Notes under the pieces: model-generated | Databases searched by the model: none | What the model was told of the DNA's origin: nothing | Seen by the model: the letters and a program-made list of their open reading frames with translations, nothing else | Program-made: the position numbers and the translations under genes | Part shown: piece by piece, positions 9,140 to 17,996 of the stretch | How the letters are laid out: each line of letters opens with the position of its first letter | How positions within the stretch are numbered: the stretch's first letter is position 1 | NCBI GenBank assembly: GCA_016932995.1 | Contig: JAFGBU010000018.1 | Coordinates: 35,801-99,800 of the forward strand | DNA from: Desulfovibrionaceae bacterium | Lineage (GTDB): Bacteria > Desulfobacterota > Desulfovibrionia > Desulfovibrionales > Desulfovibrionaceae | Direction: 5' to 3' | DNA length: 64,000 nucleotides

Positions 9140-10630
9140 ATGCCCAGGAGCCGCCCGCCCCAAGCCCCGGACCGGACCCGGCCGGTGTTGTCCTGCAGGG
9201 GCGTGTCCAAGGCCTTCGGCGAGGTGCGCGCCAACCAGGACATCGACCTGGACCTCTACCCCGGCCGGGTGCACGCCCTGGTGGGCGAGAACGGCGCGGG
9301 CAAGAGCACGCTGCTCTCCATCCTCTCCGGCCGGCTGCGGCCGGACTCGGGCCGGATCGAGATCCGGGGCCGGGCCGTGCGCCAGCTCAGCCCGGCCCGG
9401 GCCATGGCCGCGGGCCTGGGCATGGTCCACCAGCGGTTCATGCTCGTGGACAGCCTTTCCGTGGCCGAGAACCTGGCCCTGGGCGCCAAGGGGGTGCGCT
9501 CCCCGGACATCCGGCGGCTGGCAAAGAGATACGGCCTGGACGTGGACCCGGACAGGATGGTCCTGGACCTGTCCATGGGCGAGCGCCAGCGCGTGGAGAT
9601 ACTGAAAATCCTCTGCCGGGACGCGGAGACGCTCTTCCTGGACGAACCGACCTCGGTGCTCACCGAGCCCGAGATCAGGTCCCTGTTCAGGGTCCTGGAC
9701 CGGCTCAGGGCCGACGGCCGGGCCATACTCTTCGTGACCCACAAGCTGGCCGAGATCAGCGGCCTGGCGGACGAGGTCTCGGTCCTGCGCCGCGGCCGCA
9801 TGGCGGCCCGGAACCTCCCGGCCGACCGCGACCCCCGGGACCTGGCCCGGCTCATGTTCGGCCGGGACACGGCCAAGGCCCCGGAAAGACAGCCGCCGAG
9901 CCCGGGCCGGGTCGTGATCGAGGTCGAGTCCTTGAGCGGCCGCGACAGCCACGGCCGCGAGGCCTTCAGGGACGTGTCCTTTGACCTGCGCAAGGGCGAG
10001 ATACTGGCCCTGCTGGGCGTGGCCGGCAACGGCCAGGCCGAGCTGGTCCAGTGCCTGACCGGGCTGGCCCGGCCGGCCTCGGGCCGCATCCGCTTCGCGG
10101 GCCGCGCCGGGGACCTGGCCTACGTGCCCGAGGACCGCTACCTCACGGGCAGCGTGGCGGACATGACCCTGGCCGAGAACATGCTCCTGACCTCCGGGCC
10201 CGGCTCGGGCAGGCTCTTGGACCTGGGCCGGGCCAGGCGGATGGCCCAACAGGCCATTGATGAGTACGGCATCAGCGACGCGCACCCCGAGACCCGGGCC
10301 CGGGAGCTGTCCGGCGGCAACCTGCAGAAATTGGTCCTGGCCCGCGAGCTGGCCAGGGAGACGCCCCTTGTGGTCCTCGAGCAGCCGACCCAGGGCCTGG
10401 ACCTCAGATCGAGCCTTCAGGTCCGCTCGGCCATTGCCGGGCACAGGGAGGCATCGGCCGTGCTCCTGGTCACCGGGGACACGGCCGAGGCCCTTGGGCT
10501 GGCCGACAGGGTGGCGGTCATGTTCAGGGGACGCATCTCCGGGACCCTGGAAGCGGTCCGCGGCGACCCCGGCCAGGCCGAGACCCTGGGCCGGCTCATG
10601 GCCGGGCTCGGCCCGGAGGCCCAGGCGTGA
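9140..10630 (+). CDS. Nucleoside ABC transporter ATPase, two ABC domains
   Basis: 496 residues with tandem ABC domains as in the RbsA/YufO group. The first has a full Walker A (GENGAGKST, 49-57), signature LSMGERQ and Walker B LFLDEPTS. The second has a degenerate P-loop (GVAGNGQAEL) but a good signature LSGGNLQK; its Walker B reads VVLEQPTQGLD, with Gln where the catalytic Glu usually stands. This asymmetry is normal for this transporter class. Lies 16 bp after the binding-protein gene and overlaps the first permease start by 4 bp (GTGA). Confidence 0.9.
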   Translation: MPRSRPPQAPDRTRPVLSCRGVSKAFGEVRANQDIDLDLYPGRVHALVGENGAGKSTLLSILSGRLRPDSGRIEIRGRAVRQLSPARAMAAGLGMVHQRFMLVDSLSVAENLALGAKGVRSPDIRRLAKRYGLDVDPDRMVLDLSMGERQRVEILKILCRDAETLFLDEPTSVLTEPEIRSLFRVLDRLRADGRAILFVTHKLAEISGLADEVSVLRRGRMAARNLPADRDPRDLARLMFGRDTAKAPERQPPSPGRVVIEVESLSGRDSHGREAFRDVSFDLRKGEILALLGVAGNGQAELVQCLTGLARPASGRIRFAGRAGDLAYVPEDRYLTGSVADMTLAENMLLTSGPGSGRLLDLGRARRMAQQAIDEYGISDAHPETRARELSGGNLQKLVLARELARETPLVVLEQPTQGLDLRSSLQVRSAIAGHREASAVLLVTGDTAEALGLADRVAVMFRGRISGTLEAVRGDPGQAETLGRLMAGLGPEAQA

Positions 10631-11703
10631 GCCTCGGGTCCCGGGGCCGCACGGCCTTTGCCTCCGGCGCGGTCCTGTCCACGTCCCTGGCCCTGTTCTT
10701 CGCCCTGGCCGTGGGCGCAATCATGTTCGCCTGCCTGGGCGCCGACCCGCTCAGGGCCTATGCGGTCATGGCCAGGGGCGCGCTGTGCTCGGGCTACGCC
10801 CTGGGCGAGCTCCTGGTCAAGGCCGCGCCCCTGATCCTCACCGGCCTGGCCGTGGCCCTGGCCCGGACCATGCTGCTCTGGAACATCGGCTGCGAGGGCC
10901 AGTTCGTCATGGGCGCGACGGCCTCGGCCGGGTTCGCCCTGTACCTGGCCCCTGACTGGCCCGCGGCCGCGCTCCTGCCCGCGACCGTTTTGGTCGGCGC
11001 GGCCGGGGGCGCGCTCTGGGCCCTGATCCCGGCCGGGCTCAAGAACCGCTTCCGGGTCAGCGAGATACTCTCCTCGCTTCTGCTCAACTACGTGGCCATA
11101 TTGTACATGGAGCACCTGTACTACGGGCCGTGGCGCAACCCCCAGGGCTTCGGATTCCCGGGCACCGCGACCCTGCCCCAGGCGGCCTGGCTGCCGACCC
11201 TGCCGGGCTCCCGGGCGCACCTGGGCCTGGTCCTGGGCCTGGGCCTGGCCGCGGCCCTGTTCGTCGCGCTCAGGCGCACCCGGTGGGGCTACGAGGTCCG
11301 GGTCATGGGCCTGGCCCCAAAGGCGGCCGCCTACGCGGGCATGAATTTGCCCCGCCAAACCCTCACGGTCATGGCCCTGAGCGGGGCCCTGGCCGGGCTG
11401 GCCGGCATGGGCGAGGTCTGCGGGGTCCAGCACCTGCTCCAGGACGGGCTGGCCCAGGGCTACGGGTACCAGGGCATCATCGCGGCCTTTCTGGGCCGCC
11501 TCAACCCCCTGGGCGTGGTCCTGGCCGCCCTGCTTCTGGCCGCGGTCATGGTCGGCGGCCAGGGCCTGCAGGTCGAGCTCGGCCTGCCCTCGTCCATCAG
11601 CGTGATCCTGACCGCGGCCCTGTTGTTCGGATTTCTGGCCGCCGAGGGCCTGAAGGGCCTCGGCCCGGCCCTCAAGACACGGGCCGCGCAGGGCGGCGGC
11701 TGA
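10627..11703 (+). CDS. Nucleoside ABC transporter permease 1 (YufP-like)
   Basis: 358 residues, GTG start overlapping the ATPase stop. About eight to nine hydrophobic helices; the BPD_transp_2 signature stretch around TGLAVALARTMLLWNIGCEG, with NIGCEGQF being the family's NIGxEGQ motif, and a second conserved block VMALSGALAGLAGMGEV. Forms the membrane channel with the following permease. Its stop codon shares a base with the next start (TGATG), so expression is coupled. Confidence 0.9.
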   Translation: MSLGSRGRTAFASGAVLSTSLALFFALAVGAIMFACLGADPLRAYAVMARGALCSGYALGELLVKAAPLILTGLAVALARTMLLWNIGCEGQFVMGATASAGFALYLAPDWPAAALLPATVLVGAAGGALWALIPAGLKNRFRVSEILSSLLLNYVAILYMEHLYYGPWRNPQGFGFPGTATLPQAAWLPTLPGSRAHLGLVLGLGLAAALFVALRRTRWGYEVRVMGLAPKAAAYAGMNLPRQTLTVMALSGALAGLAGMGEVCGVQHLLQDGLAQGYGYQGIIAAFLGRLNPLGVVLAALLLAAVMVGGQGLQVELGLPSSISVILTAALLFGFLAAEGLKGLGPALKTRAAQGGG

Positions 11704-12632
11704 TGCCCGGGGACCTGGCCATAGTCGCCCAGATCGCGGTCAAGTCCTCGGTGGCCGTGCTCTTTGCCGCGCTCGGCGAGCTGGTGGCCGAAAAGAGCGG
11801 GGTGCTCAACCTCGGGGTCGAGGGCATGATGCTCGTCGGCGCCCTGGCCGGGTTCGCGGTCGGCGCGCAGACCCAGGACCCGGTCCTGGCCGCCGGCGCG
11901 GGCATGGCCGCGGGCGGGGCCATGGCCATGATCCACGCGGCGTTCACCGTGGGCCTGGGCGCGGACCAGGTGGTCTCGGGCCTGTCCCTGACCATCCTCG
12001 GGGCCGGGCTGTCCGGGTTCCTGGGCCGGCCCCTGGTCAATGCCAGCGGGCCGGTCTTCGAAACCCTGGCCCTGCCCGGGCTCAAGGACCTCCCCTTTCT
12101 GGGGCCGGCCCTGTTCAGCCAGAACGTCCTGGTCTACCTGGCCTTCCTGCTCACGCCCCTGATCTGGTTCGCGCTCCTGCGCACCAGGCTCGGGCTGATG
12201 ATCCGGGCCTCGGGCGAGGACGCGATCTCGGCCGACGCCTCCGGGGTCCCGGTCAGGGCGATCCGCTTCGGGTGCACGGTCTTCGGGGGCCTGCTCGCCG
12301 GGCTGGGCGGGTCGTACCTGTCCCTGGCCTACACCCCGGGCTGGAAGGAGGGCATGACCGCTGGCCAGGGCTGGATCGCCATCGCCATGGTCGTGTTCTC
12401 GACCTGGAACCCGCTGCTGGCCCTGGCCGGGGCCCTGATGTTCGGCTGGCTCACTGCCCTGCAGTTCTACTTCCAGGCCACGGGCAGCGAGTTGATCCCG
12501 CCGTCCGTGCTGCGCATGCTGCCCTATGTGCTGACCATCGCGGTCCTGGTCCTGGCCAACAGGACCGGGATGCTCAAGGGCCGGGCCAAGGCGCCCGCGA
12601 ACCTGGGCCTGCCCTTCAGCCGCGAGCCCTAA
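11703..12632 (+). CDS. Nucleoside ABC transporter permease 2 (YufQ-like)
   Basis: 309 residues starting MPGDLAIV at the ATG overlapping the previous stop; the same frame stays open much further upstream, but that part is a shadow of permease 1. Contains the family motif LNLGVEGMML near the N-terminus and GGLLAGLGGSYLSLAY in the C-terminal half, and about eight hydrophobic helices. Last gene of the importer operon; the convergent metallo-beta-lactamase gene ends 5 bp away. Confidence 0.9.
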   Translation: MPGDLAIVAQIAVKSSVAVLFAALGELVAEKSGVLNLGVEGMMLVGALAGFAVGAQTQDPVLAAGAGMAAGGAMAMIHAAFTVGLGADQVVSGLSLTILGAGLSGFLGRPLVNASGPVFETLALPGLKDLPFLGPALFSQNVLVYLAFLLTPLIWFALLRTRLGLMIRASGEDAISADASGVPVRAIRFGCTVFGGLLAGLGGSYLSLAYTPGWKEGMTAGQGWIAIAMVVFSTWNPLLALAGALMFGWLTALQFYFQATGSELIPPSVLRMLPYVLTIAVLVLANRTGMLKGRAKAPANLGLPFSREP

Positions 12633-12636
12633 AAGC

Positions 12637-13473
12637 TCAGTAATCCAGGCACAGGCCCACGCCCACCTCGCACAGGGGCGCGGCCGCGGCCAGGGCGACC
12701 TTGGAGCCCAGGTCCGTGCAGTGGCAGGCGTGCAGTCCGCCCAGGCCCAGGCCGCGCACATAGTCCACGGTCCCGGCCAGCCGGGCCTGGTCCGGGTCAA
12801 GGAGATGAAACCCGCCTATGATGTCCAGGACCCGGTCCCGGCCGCAGACGCGCCTGGCCTGCTCCACGGTGTTGCAGACCCCGGCGTGGGCGCAGCCGGT
12901 GACGACCACCAGGCCGTGGTCCGAGACATAGGCCAGGGCCGAGTCGTCCGGCACCAGGTCGGGCTCGAACCCCTCCACGGTCAGCCTCTCGCCCACCGGG
13001 GCCGGGGCCTCGAAGTCAAAGACCCTGGGGATGCGGCCCAGAAAGACCAGCCGGTCCGTGATCCAGACCGGGTCCGTGGACAGGCTGAGCTCGAAGTGCC
13101 GGGCCGCCTCCTGCCCGCTGACCAGGCAGCCGATCTCGGGCAGCGGGCCCATGCGCCTGGCGGCAAAGGCCTCGGGAAGGGCCAGGAGCCTGGGCCTGTT
13201 CTGCGGCCGGCCCTCTATGGCCGCCTCCAGGCGCCTGCGGATCAGGGGCCCAAGGCCCCAGGTGTGGTCCAGGTGGCCGTGCGAGAGCACCACCCAGTCG
13301 GCCGCGAGCGGGTCGATGCCCATCCTGGCGGCGTTGGACAGAAAGATGCCCGAGTAGCCCACATCCAGGAGCACCCGCACGCCCCGGTCCTCGATCCACA
13401 GGCTGAGCCCGGGCTCGGCCAGGAAGTAGCGGTCGATCAAGGTGTTGTTGTCCACAAGGACCGCGATGCGCAT
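12637..13473 (-). CDS. Metallo-beta-lactamase protein, dihydropterin-ribofuranosyl-aminobenzene-phosphate synthase type
   Basis: 278 residues, ATG behind GGGGAGG. The Zn motif HGHLDH is in the VVLSHGHLDHTWGLG context; later ligands are GCAHAG and the GGFHL / ACHCT end. The opening VLVDNNTL and this arrangement match the archaeal-type enzyme group annotated as 7,8-dihydropterin-6-yl-methyl-4-(beta-D-ribofuranosyl)aminobenzene 5-phosphate synthase, although most bacterial members have no proven substrate. Last of three tightly spaced minus-strand genes with the TrmO-like and DJ-1 genes. Confidence 0.8.
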   Translation of the reverse strand: MRIAVLVDNNTLIDRYFLAEPGLSLWIEDRGVRVLLDVGYSGIFLSNAARMGIDPLAADWVVLSHGHLDHTWGLGPLIRRRLEAAIEGRPQNRPRLLALPEAFAARRMGPLPEIGCLVSGQEAARHFELSLSTDPVWITDRLVFLGRIPRVFDFEAPAPVGERLTVEGFEPDLVPDDSALAYVSDHGLVVVTGCAHAGVCNTVEQARRVCGRDRVLDIIGGFHLLDPDQARLAGTVDYVRGLGLGGLHACHCTDLGSKVALAAAAPLCEVGVGLCLDY

Positions 13474-13501
13474 CGCTCGGCCTCCCCTGACCCGGGCCCG
13501 C

Positions 13502-14008
13502 TCAACCCTGAGGGGCCCCGAGCTGCAGCTTGATGTCCAGGACCGGGCTGCCGTCTATGGCGTCAAGGCCCCGGACATAGAGGACCAAACCCTGGACCCT
13601 GACCAGCTCGGCGTCCTTCACGGCCAGGCCGGACAACCTGTCCGGGGTCCTGGAGGCGAACACCCCGACCCTCTTTCCGTCCAGGCCCCTGTTGAACACC
13701 GAGCGCACCGGCCGGGCCCGGTGCAGATAGTAGATCACGGTGATCCGGGCCTCGTCCTCCAGCTTGTAGAGAAAGCGCTCCTGGCTGGGCAGGAGCTCTA
13801 TGCGCGAAAGCCCCTCGGCCTCGCCCGAAAGCCCGAACCCCTCGCCCCGACCGAGCGTGTTTCTGACCACCCCGATGGGGTAGACGTGAAACGGCTCGGC
13901 CCCGGCGTACATGCACGAGACGCAGACCAGCTCGTCATCCACCAGACAGCGGTCCGCGCCGGGCTCGATGTCCCTGCCGCACCAGTCGCAACGCTGACCC
14001 GCGGACAC
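13502..14008 (-). CDS. TrmO/TsaA-like methyltransferase domain with N-terminal zinc ribbon
   Basis: 168 residues, GTG start, 6 bp after the DJ-1 gene stop. The N-terminus has two Cys pairs (CDWCGRD and CVSCM, about residues 7-33) that form a likely zinc ribbon. Residues about 43-165 match the TrmO/TsaA fold: YPIGVVRN at the beginning and GVFASRTPDRLSGLA then DAIDGSPVLDIKL at the end, parallel to the TrmO motifs GVFATRSPxRPN and DGTPVLDIKP. TrmO methylates N6-threonylcarbamoyl-A37 in some tRNAs using SAM. The RPN and KPY residues are altered here, so substrate or activity may differ. Confidence 0.75.
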   Translation of the reverse strand: MSAGQRCDWCGRDIEPGADRCLVDDELVCVSCMYAGAEPFHVYPIGVVRNTLGRGEGFGLSGEAEGLSRIELLPSQERFLYKLEDEARITVIYYLHRARPVRSVFNRGLDGKRVGVFASRTPDRLSGLAVKDAELVRVQGLVLYVRGLDAIDGSPVLDIKLQLGAPQG

Positions 14009-14014
14009 GGCGGC

Positions 14015-14614
14015 TCAAGGGCCGGTCAGGGCCCGGGCCACGGCCCGGCCAAAGGCCGCGGCCGCGGAAGGCCCGTTGGCGGTGATGATCTTTCCGTCCA
14101 CCTCCACGTCCCGGCCGGAGATCCCGCAGCCCGCGGCCCGGAACGCCCGGCTCGAGTAGCCGTCCTCGTAGCACGCGGCCCTCTTTCCGGAGAGCACCCC
14201 GGCCCTGGCCAGGACCACCGGGCCGTAGCAGATGGCCGCAAGTATCTTGCCCGAGTCCGCGGCCTGCCTGGCGATCCTGTGCGCCTGGTCGTTGTCCCAG
14301 AGCTCGGACCGGACCCCGGGCCCGCCGATGAAGACCACGGCGTCGAAGCGCGCGACATCGACCTCGTCCAGGGTCAGGTCGGTCTCGGCCCGCATCCCGG
14401 ACACGCCCTTGGCCTGGCCCGGCCGGGTCGAGGCGACCAGGACCCGGACCCCGGACCCGATCAGGGCGTCCCTGGTCTGTCTGAACTCCGTGTCCTGGAA
14501 GCCCTTGTGGGCCAAAATGAGCACGGCGCCCTTGTCCTGGGCCTGGGCCGGGCAGGACCAGGACAGGGCCGCGAGCGCAAGGACCAACAGCGCCGGCCAG
14601 ACACGTCTTTTCAT
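14015..14614 (-). CDS. Exported DJ-1/PfpI-family protein
   Basis: 199 residues, ATG behind GGGGGAGG. A signal peptide (ALLVLALAALSWSCPAQA) precedes a complete DJ-1/PfpI fold: VLILAHKGFQDTEF, then FDAVVFIGGPG, then the nucleophile elbow AAICYGP with the expected Cys. Family members include glyoxalase III/deglycase-like enzymes, chaperones and proteases; the exact activity cannot be told. Being exported is less usual for this family. First gene of the trio with TrmO-like and metallo-beta-lactamase genes. Confidence 0.8.
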   Translation of the reverse strand: MKRRVWPALLVLALAALSWSCPAQAQDKGAVLILAHKGFQDTEFRQTRDALIGSGVRVLVASTRPGQAKGVSGMRAETDLTLDEVDVARFDAVVFIGGPGVRSELWDNDQAHRIARQAADSGKILAAICYGPVVLARAGVLSGKRAACYEDGYSSRAFRAAGCGISGRDVEVDGKIITANGPSAAAAFGRAVARALTGP

Positions 14615-14732
14615 GACCTCCCCCCGTGTGCTTGGCGGGCCCGTGATTCAGGCCCGGGGTTCATCGTGAAACAAAACCCCGGCCAGTGGCAAGGCCATAT
14701 TGACCGCGCCGCCCGGGCTGTGGATAAATACT

Positions 14733-14761
14733 TTGACTTGCGGGTGTGCTTCTGCTTATAG
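14733..14761 (+). promoter_or_regulatory. Promoter of the PAS hybrid kinase gene
   Basis: TTGACT (14733-14738), exactly 17 bp, TTATAG (14756-14761), 52 bp before the kinase start. Confidence 0.6.
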
Positions 14762-14813
14762 CCCGCGGACGGCGCGCTGGACATGCTGAATTTATGCCGT
14801 TAGTCTTTTAAAG

Positions 14814-17099
14814 ATGAAAAAGAAGCAACCGCCTGGGGCCTGGCAGGCCGGCCAAGACGTCCTGTGTCAAATCCTGAACTCCTCTGACGGCCTGATCTTC
14901 CTCAAGGACAAGAACCTCGTCTACCAGGGCTGCAACCAGGCCTTCGCCTCGTTTGCGGGCAAGGCCTGCGCGGACATCGTCGGGGCCACCGACCAGGACC
15001 TGCTCCCCGCGGACATGGCCGATATCCTGCGCGAGATGGCCGACTACGTCATAACGACCCGGAAAAAGAAGTCCGGGCACCTCTCTTTGCAGGGGTTCCA
15101 GGGCAAAAGCCTGGCCCTTGAGGCGACCCTGGCCCCGATAATGAACAAGCAGGGCCGGCTCCAGGGCGTGGCCGGATTTTTGCGCGACGTCACCGAGACC
15201 AGGGCCTCCAAGGAGCACTACCTCCAGGTCGAGGCGGCCTACAAGTCCATATTCAAACGCTCGGACATCGGCATCGCCATATTGAGCGTCACCGGGCCGA
15301 TCATCGACGTCAACGAGGCCATGACCCACATGCTCGGCTATTCAAAGGACGAATTGATCGGCGAAAAGATGACCTTTCTGGTCCAGGAGCCGGTCCGCGA
15401 AGAGTACCGGGCCAGAAACGCCGACCTGTTGGGCGGGGTCAGGGACTGCTGCCGCATGGACGCGCCCCTGAAGCACAAGGACGGCCGCATGGTCTGGGGC
15501 CACGTGAACTCGGTCCTGACCCGCTCGCGCCTGGGGACCCCGTTCTACGCCATCACCATGGTGGAGGACATCACCGCCCGCAAGCAGGCCGAGGCCGAGC
15601 TGGCCTCCCTGACCCAGCACCTGGAGGCCCTGGTCGAGTCCAGGACCGAGGACCTGGAGAAAAAGGCCAAGGACCTGGCCGACGCCAACCAGCGGCTCAA
15701 GGAGATGGACCAGATAAAGACGGCCTTTTTGTCCTCGGTGTCCCACGAGCTCAGGACCCCGCTGACCTCGATTTTGGGCTTTGCCAAGCTCACGGGCAGG
15801 GATTTCGAGACCGCCTTCAAGCCCCTGAGCCAGGGCGAGTCCGGCCTTGAGAAAAAGGCCGGGCGCATCCTCAAGAACCTCTTGATCATCGAGAACGAGG
15901 GCGAGCGGCTCACCCGGCTGATCAACGACGTCCTGGACCTGAACAAGATCGAGGCCGGGCACATAGAATGGCACGACCGGCCGATCGACCTGGAAAAGGT
16001 CATCCGCCAGGCGGTGCGCGCTGTGAGCGGGGAGTTCTCCAACCGGCCCCAGGTCGAGCTGGTGGTCGACATAGAGCCCGACCTGCCCGAGATCGTGGCC
16101 GACCCGGACCGCTTGATCCAGGTGCTCATAAACCTGCTCAACAACGCCGCCAAGTTCACCCCCCAGGGCCTTGTGCGCGTGGCCGCCCTGGAGCCCAGGC
16201 CCGGGGTCGCCCAGGTCCGGGTCGAGGACACGGGCATCGGCATCCCGTCCGCGAGCCTTGAGCGGATATTCAACAAGTTCCAGCAGGCGTCCCAGGGCGA
16301 CACCGTGCAGGACAAACCAAAGGGCACGGGCCTCGGCCTGACCATCTGCCGGGAGATCGTCGATCACTACAACGGGCTGATCTGGGCCGAGTCCGAGGTC
16401 GGCAAGGGCAGCACCCTGATATTCGAGCTGCCGGCCCAGCTCGGGGCCCCAAAGGCCTGCCGGCTGCCGTCGGCAAGGCCCGCGCCGAGCGCCGCCCCCC
16501 GGCCGAGGACCGGCAAGCCGCTCATCCTCGTGGTCGAGGACGACCAGGCGACCAGCTCCTTCTTGTGCCAGATACTCGACGACCACGGATTCGACGTGGA
16601 AACGGCCTTTGACGGCGCCGCGGCCCTGGCCAAGGCGGCCGCGATCAGGCCGGACCTGATCACCATGGACATCAAGATGCCCTGCCTGGACGGCAAATCG
16701 GCCATCACCTGGATCAAAAAGGACCCGGTGCTGCGCGAAATCCCGATCCTGGTGGTCTCCGTGCTCCAGGACGCCGAGGCCGCGGGCGGAGACGCCACCC
16801 TGGTCAAACCCGTGGACCCGGACAAGCTGATGGACAGCATCAACGGGCTCCTCAGCCTGCGCCACAGCGAACAAAAACTCATCATGCTCAGGCGAAACGG
16901 CAAGGAAAAGCTGGGCCCGTTCTTCACCCTGTGCTCGGGAAACATCGAGCACTGCCGCGAGGACGAGCTGTGGGAGAAGCTGGACTCGGGCTTTGAAGGC
17001 ACGGTGATAGTCCCGGCCTGGGCGGCCAAGACCATAGACATGCCCAGGCTCACGGACAAAAAGGGCGTCCAGGTCCTGCTCCTGCCCGAGCAGCCCTGA
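14814..17099 (+). CDS. Cytoplasmic PAS-PAS hybrid histidine kinase with receiver
   Basis: 761 residues, no membrane segment. PAS 1 (about 15-135), PAS 2 (about 140-260, ending TMVEDITARKQAE), a coiled-coil linker, HisKA with phospho-acceptor His311 (SSVSHELRTPL), HATPase with DTGIGIP and GTGLGLTICREIV, then a receiver with acceptor Asp619 (ITMDIKMPCLDG). A C-terminal extension of about 100 residues after the receiver has no motif I recognise. PAS input and cytoplasmic location suggest redox, oxygen or ligand sensing. No cognate regulator is adjacent, so signalling partners are elsewhere. Confidence 0.88.
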   Translation: MKKKQPPGAWQAGQDVLCQILNSSDGLIFLKDKNLVYQGCNQAFASFAGKACADIVGATDQDLLPADMADILREMADYVITTRKKKSGHLSLQGFQGKSLALEATLAPIMNKQGRLQGVAGFLRDVTETRASKEHYLQVEAAYKSIFKRSDIGIAILSVTGPIIDVNEAMTHMLGYSKDELIGEKMTFLVQEPVREEYRARNADLLGGVRDCCRMDAPLKHKDGRMVWGHVNSVLTRSRLGTPFYAITMVEDITARKQAEAELASLTQHLEALVESRTEDLEKKAKDLADANQRLKEMDQIKTAFLSSVSHELRTPLTSILGFAKLTGRDFETAFKPLSQGESGLEKKAGRILKNLLIIENEGERLTRLINDVLDLNKIEAGHIEWHDRPIDLEKVIRQAVRAVSGEFSNRPQVELVVDIEPDLPEIVADPDRLIQVLINLLNNAAKFTPQGLVRVAALEPRPGVAQVRVEDTGIGIPSASLERIFNKFQQASQGDTVQDKPKGTGLGLTICREIVDHYNGLIWAESEVGKGSTLIFELPAQLGAPKACRLPSARPAPSAAPRPRTGKPLILVVEDDQATSSFLCQILDDHGFDVETAFDGAAALAKAAAIRPDLITMDIKMPCLDGKSAITWIKKDPVLREIPILVVSVLQDAEAAGGDATLVKPVDPDKLMDSINGLLSLRHSEQKLIMLRRNGKEKLGPFFTLCSGNIEHCREDELWEKLDSGFEGTVIVPAWAAKTIDMPRLTDKKGVQVLLLPEQP

Positions 17100-17119
17100 G
17101 CAAAAATCCTCTCCCGGGC

Positions 17120-17626
17120 TCAGCGCCCCACGCCGGGCAGGACCAGGTCGAAGCGCTGCTCCAAGATGGCCGCGCCCCACTGGCTGACCGGATTCTCCTC
17201 GCTCAGACAGAAACCCCGGCTCTCGTAAAGCCGCCTGGCCGCGTCCAGGCCCTTGAAGGTCCACAAGAAGACCCGACCGTGACCCGCCCGGCGGCAGAAG
17301 TCCAGGGCCTGGTCCAGGAGCCTGCGGCCCAGGCCGCGGCCCTGGAACCCCGGCTCGACGATGAACCAGCGCAGCCGCGCCCCCTGGCCGGCCGAGAGGC
17401 TTCCGTCAACGGCCACGAAGCCGGCCAGGGCGACGCCTGACCGGACGGCCGAGAAAAAGTCCCGGCCCGGGACAAGGCCGGACATGAACCCGGACAGCTC
17501 CGCGCCGACCTGGGACTCGAAGCTCAGGTCAAAGCCCCAGTGCTCATTGTAGTACCTGGCGTGGAGCCCGGTCACCGCGGCGATGAGCCCCGGGTAATAG
17601 CCAACGAATTCAAGCCCGCCGGACAC
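17120..17626 (-). CDS. GNAT-family N-acetyltransferase
   Basis: 168 residues, GTG start behind GGGAGG. The acetyl-CoA loop reads FIVEPGFQGRGLGRRLLDQAL, the RGxGxG-type motif A, and the C-terminal VFLWTFKGLDAARRLYESRGF is the usual motif B. N-terminal residues (HARYYNEHWGFDLSFES) resemble the C-terminal halves of MarR-GNAT regulators, but no HTH is present here. Substrate unknown. Transcribed from its own promoter at 17673-17701. Confidence 0.85.
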   Translation of the reverse strand: MSGGLEFVGYYPGLIAAVTGLHARYYNEHWGFDLSFESQVGAELSGFMSGLVPGRDFFSAVRSGVALAGFVAVDGSLSAGQGARLRWFIVEPGFQGRGLGRRLLDQALDFCRRAGHGRVFLWTFKGLDAARRLYESRGFCLSEENPVSQWGAAILEQRFDLVLPGVGR

Positions 17627-17672
17627 GTCCGCACCTCCCTGCGCCGCCCGCGAACGCGGGGCGCGGAGGCGA

Positions 17673-17701
17673 TTCTATTGTCCGGCCCAGGCCAAGTCAA
17701 A
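17673..17701 (-). promoter_or_regulatory. sigma70-type promoter of the GNAT gene
   Basis: Reading the minus strand: TTGACT (17701-17696), 17 bp, TAGAAT (17678-17673). It lies between the GNAT gene and the last small gene of the tail-fibre operon. Confidence 0.7.
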
Positions 17702-17735
17702 CCATGTCCGGGCCGCCGGGCCGCTCGATCCCGCT

Positions 17736-17822
17736 TCACTTCCCGCTCCCCTTGCCCTTGCCTTTGCCCTTGCCTTTGCCCTTGATCCCCTTGCCGCTCC
17801 GCTTGAGCACGATCCTGGCCAT
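17736..17822 (-). CDS. 28-residue Lys/Gly-repeat micro-protein
   Basis: Begins MARIVLKRSGKGIKG and continues as (GK) repeats to GSGK. The start is strongly supported: AGGAGG lies 4 bp upstream of ATG 17822, overlapping the stop of the small membrane protein gene before it. Highly basic, about 45 percent Lys+Arg. It could be a nucleic-acid-binding or cationic peptide, or simply slippage-grown coding repeat; no homologue is known to me. It is the last gene of the fibre operon. Confidence 0.5.
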   Translation of the reverse strand: MARIVLKRSGKGIKGKGKGKGKGKGSGK

Positions 17823-17830
17823 GATCCCTC

Positions 17831-17995
17831 CTATCTGCCGCGCAGCTTGTCCGAAATCCAGGCCAGCGGACGCAGCACGGCCCACACAAGACCATAGGCG
17901 CAGGTCCGCCAGCCCCAGAACCAGAGCGCCAGGCCGAGGCAAAGGAGCGCAAGCGCGCCCAGGCCGCTGGCCAGGCCCCACCAATACCCGTCCAT
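17831..17995 (-). CDS. 54-residue small membrane protein at the end of the fibre operon
   Basis: ATG 17995 is 1 bp after the tail-fibre stop, and AAGGAGG lies 6 bp upstream inside the fibre gene. The product begins MDGYWWGLASGLG and has a strongly hydrophobic first half (LGALALLCLGLALWFWGW), then an amphipathic second half ending ISDKLRGR. Very Trp-rich. The position after a fibre gene and the single hydrophobic helix would fit a lysis accessory protein or holin-like peptide, but this is inference from context. Confidence 0.6.
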   Translation of the reverse strand: MDGYWWGLASGLGALALLCLGLALWFWGWRTCAYGLVWAVLRPLAWISDKLRGR

Positions 17996-17996
17996 C

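Noticed and set aside
17736..17822. The CCCTTGCCTTTG-type run as a non-coding microsatellite
   Set aside because: A perfect ribosome site and ATG open the frame and the repeat is in phase (Gly-Lys). Kept as a low-confidence gene.
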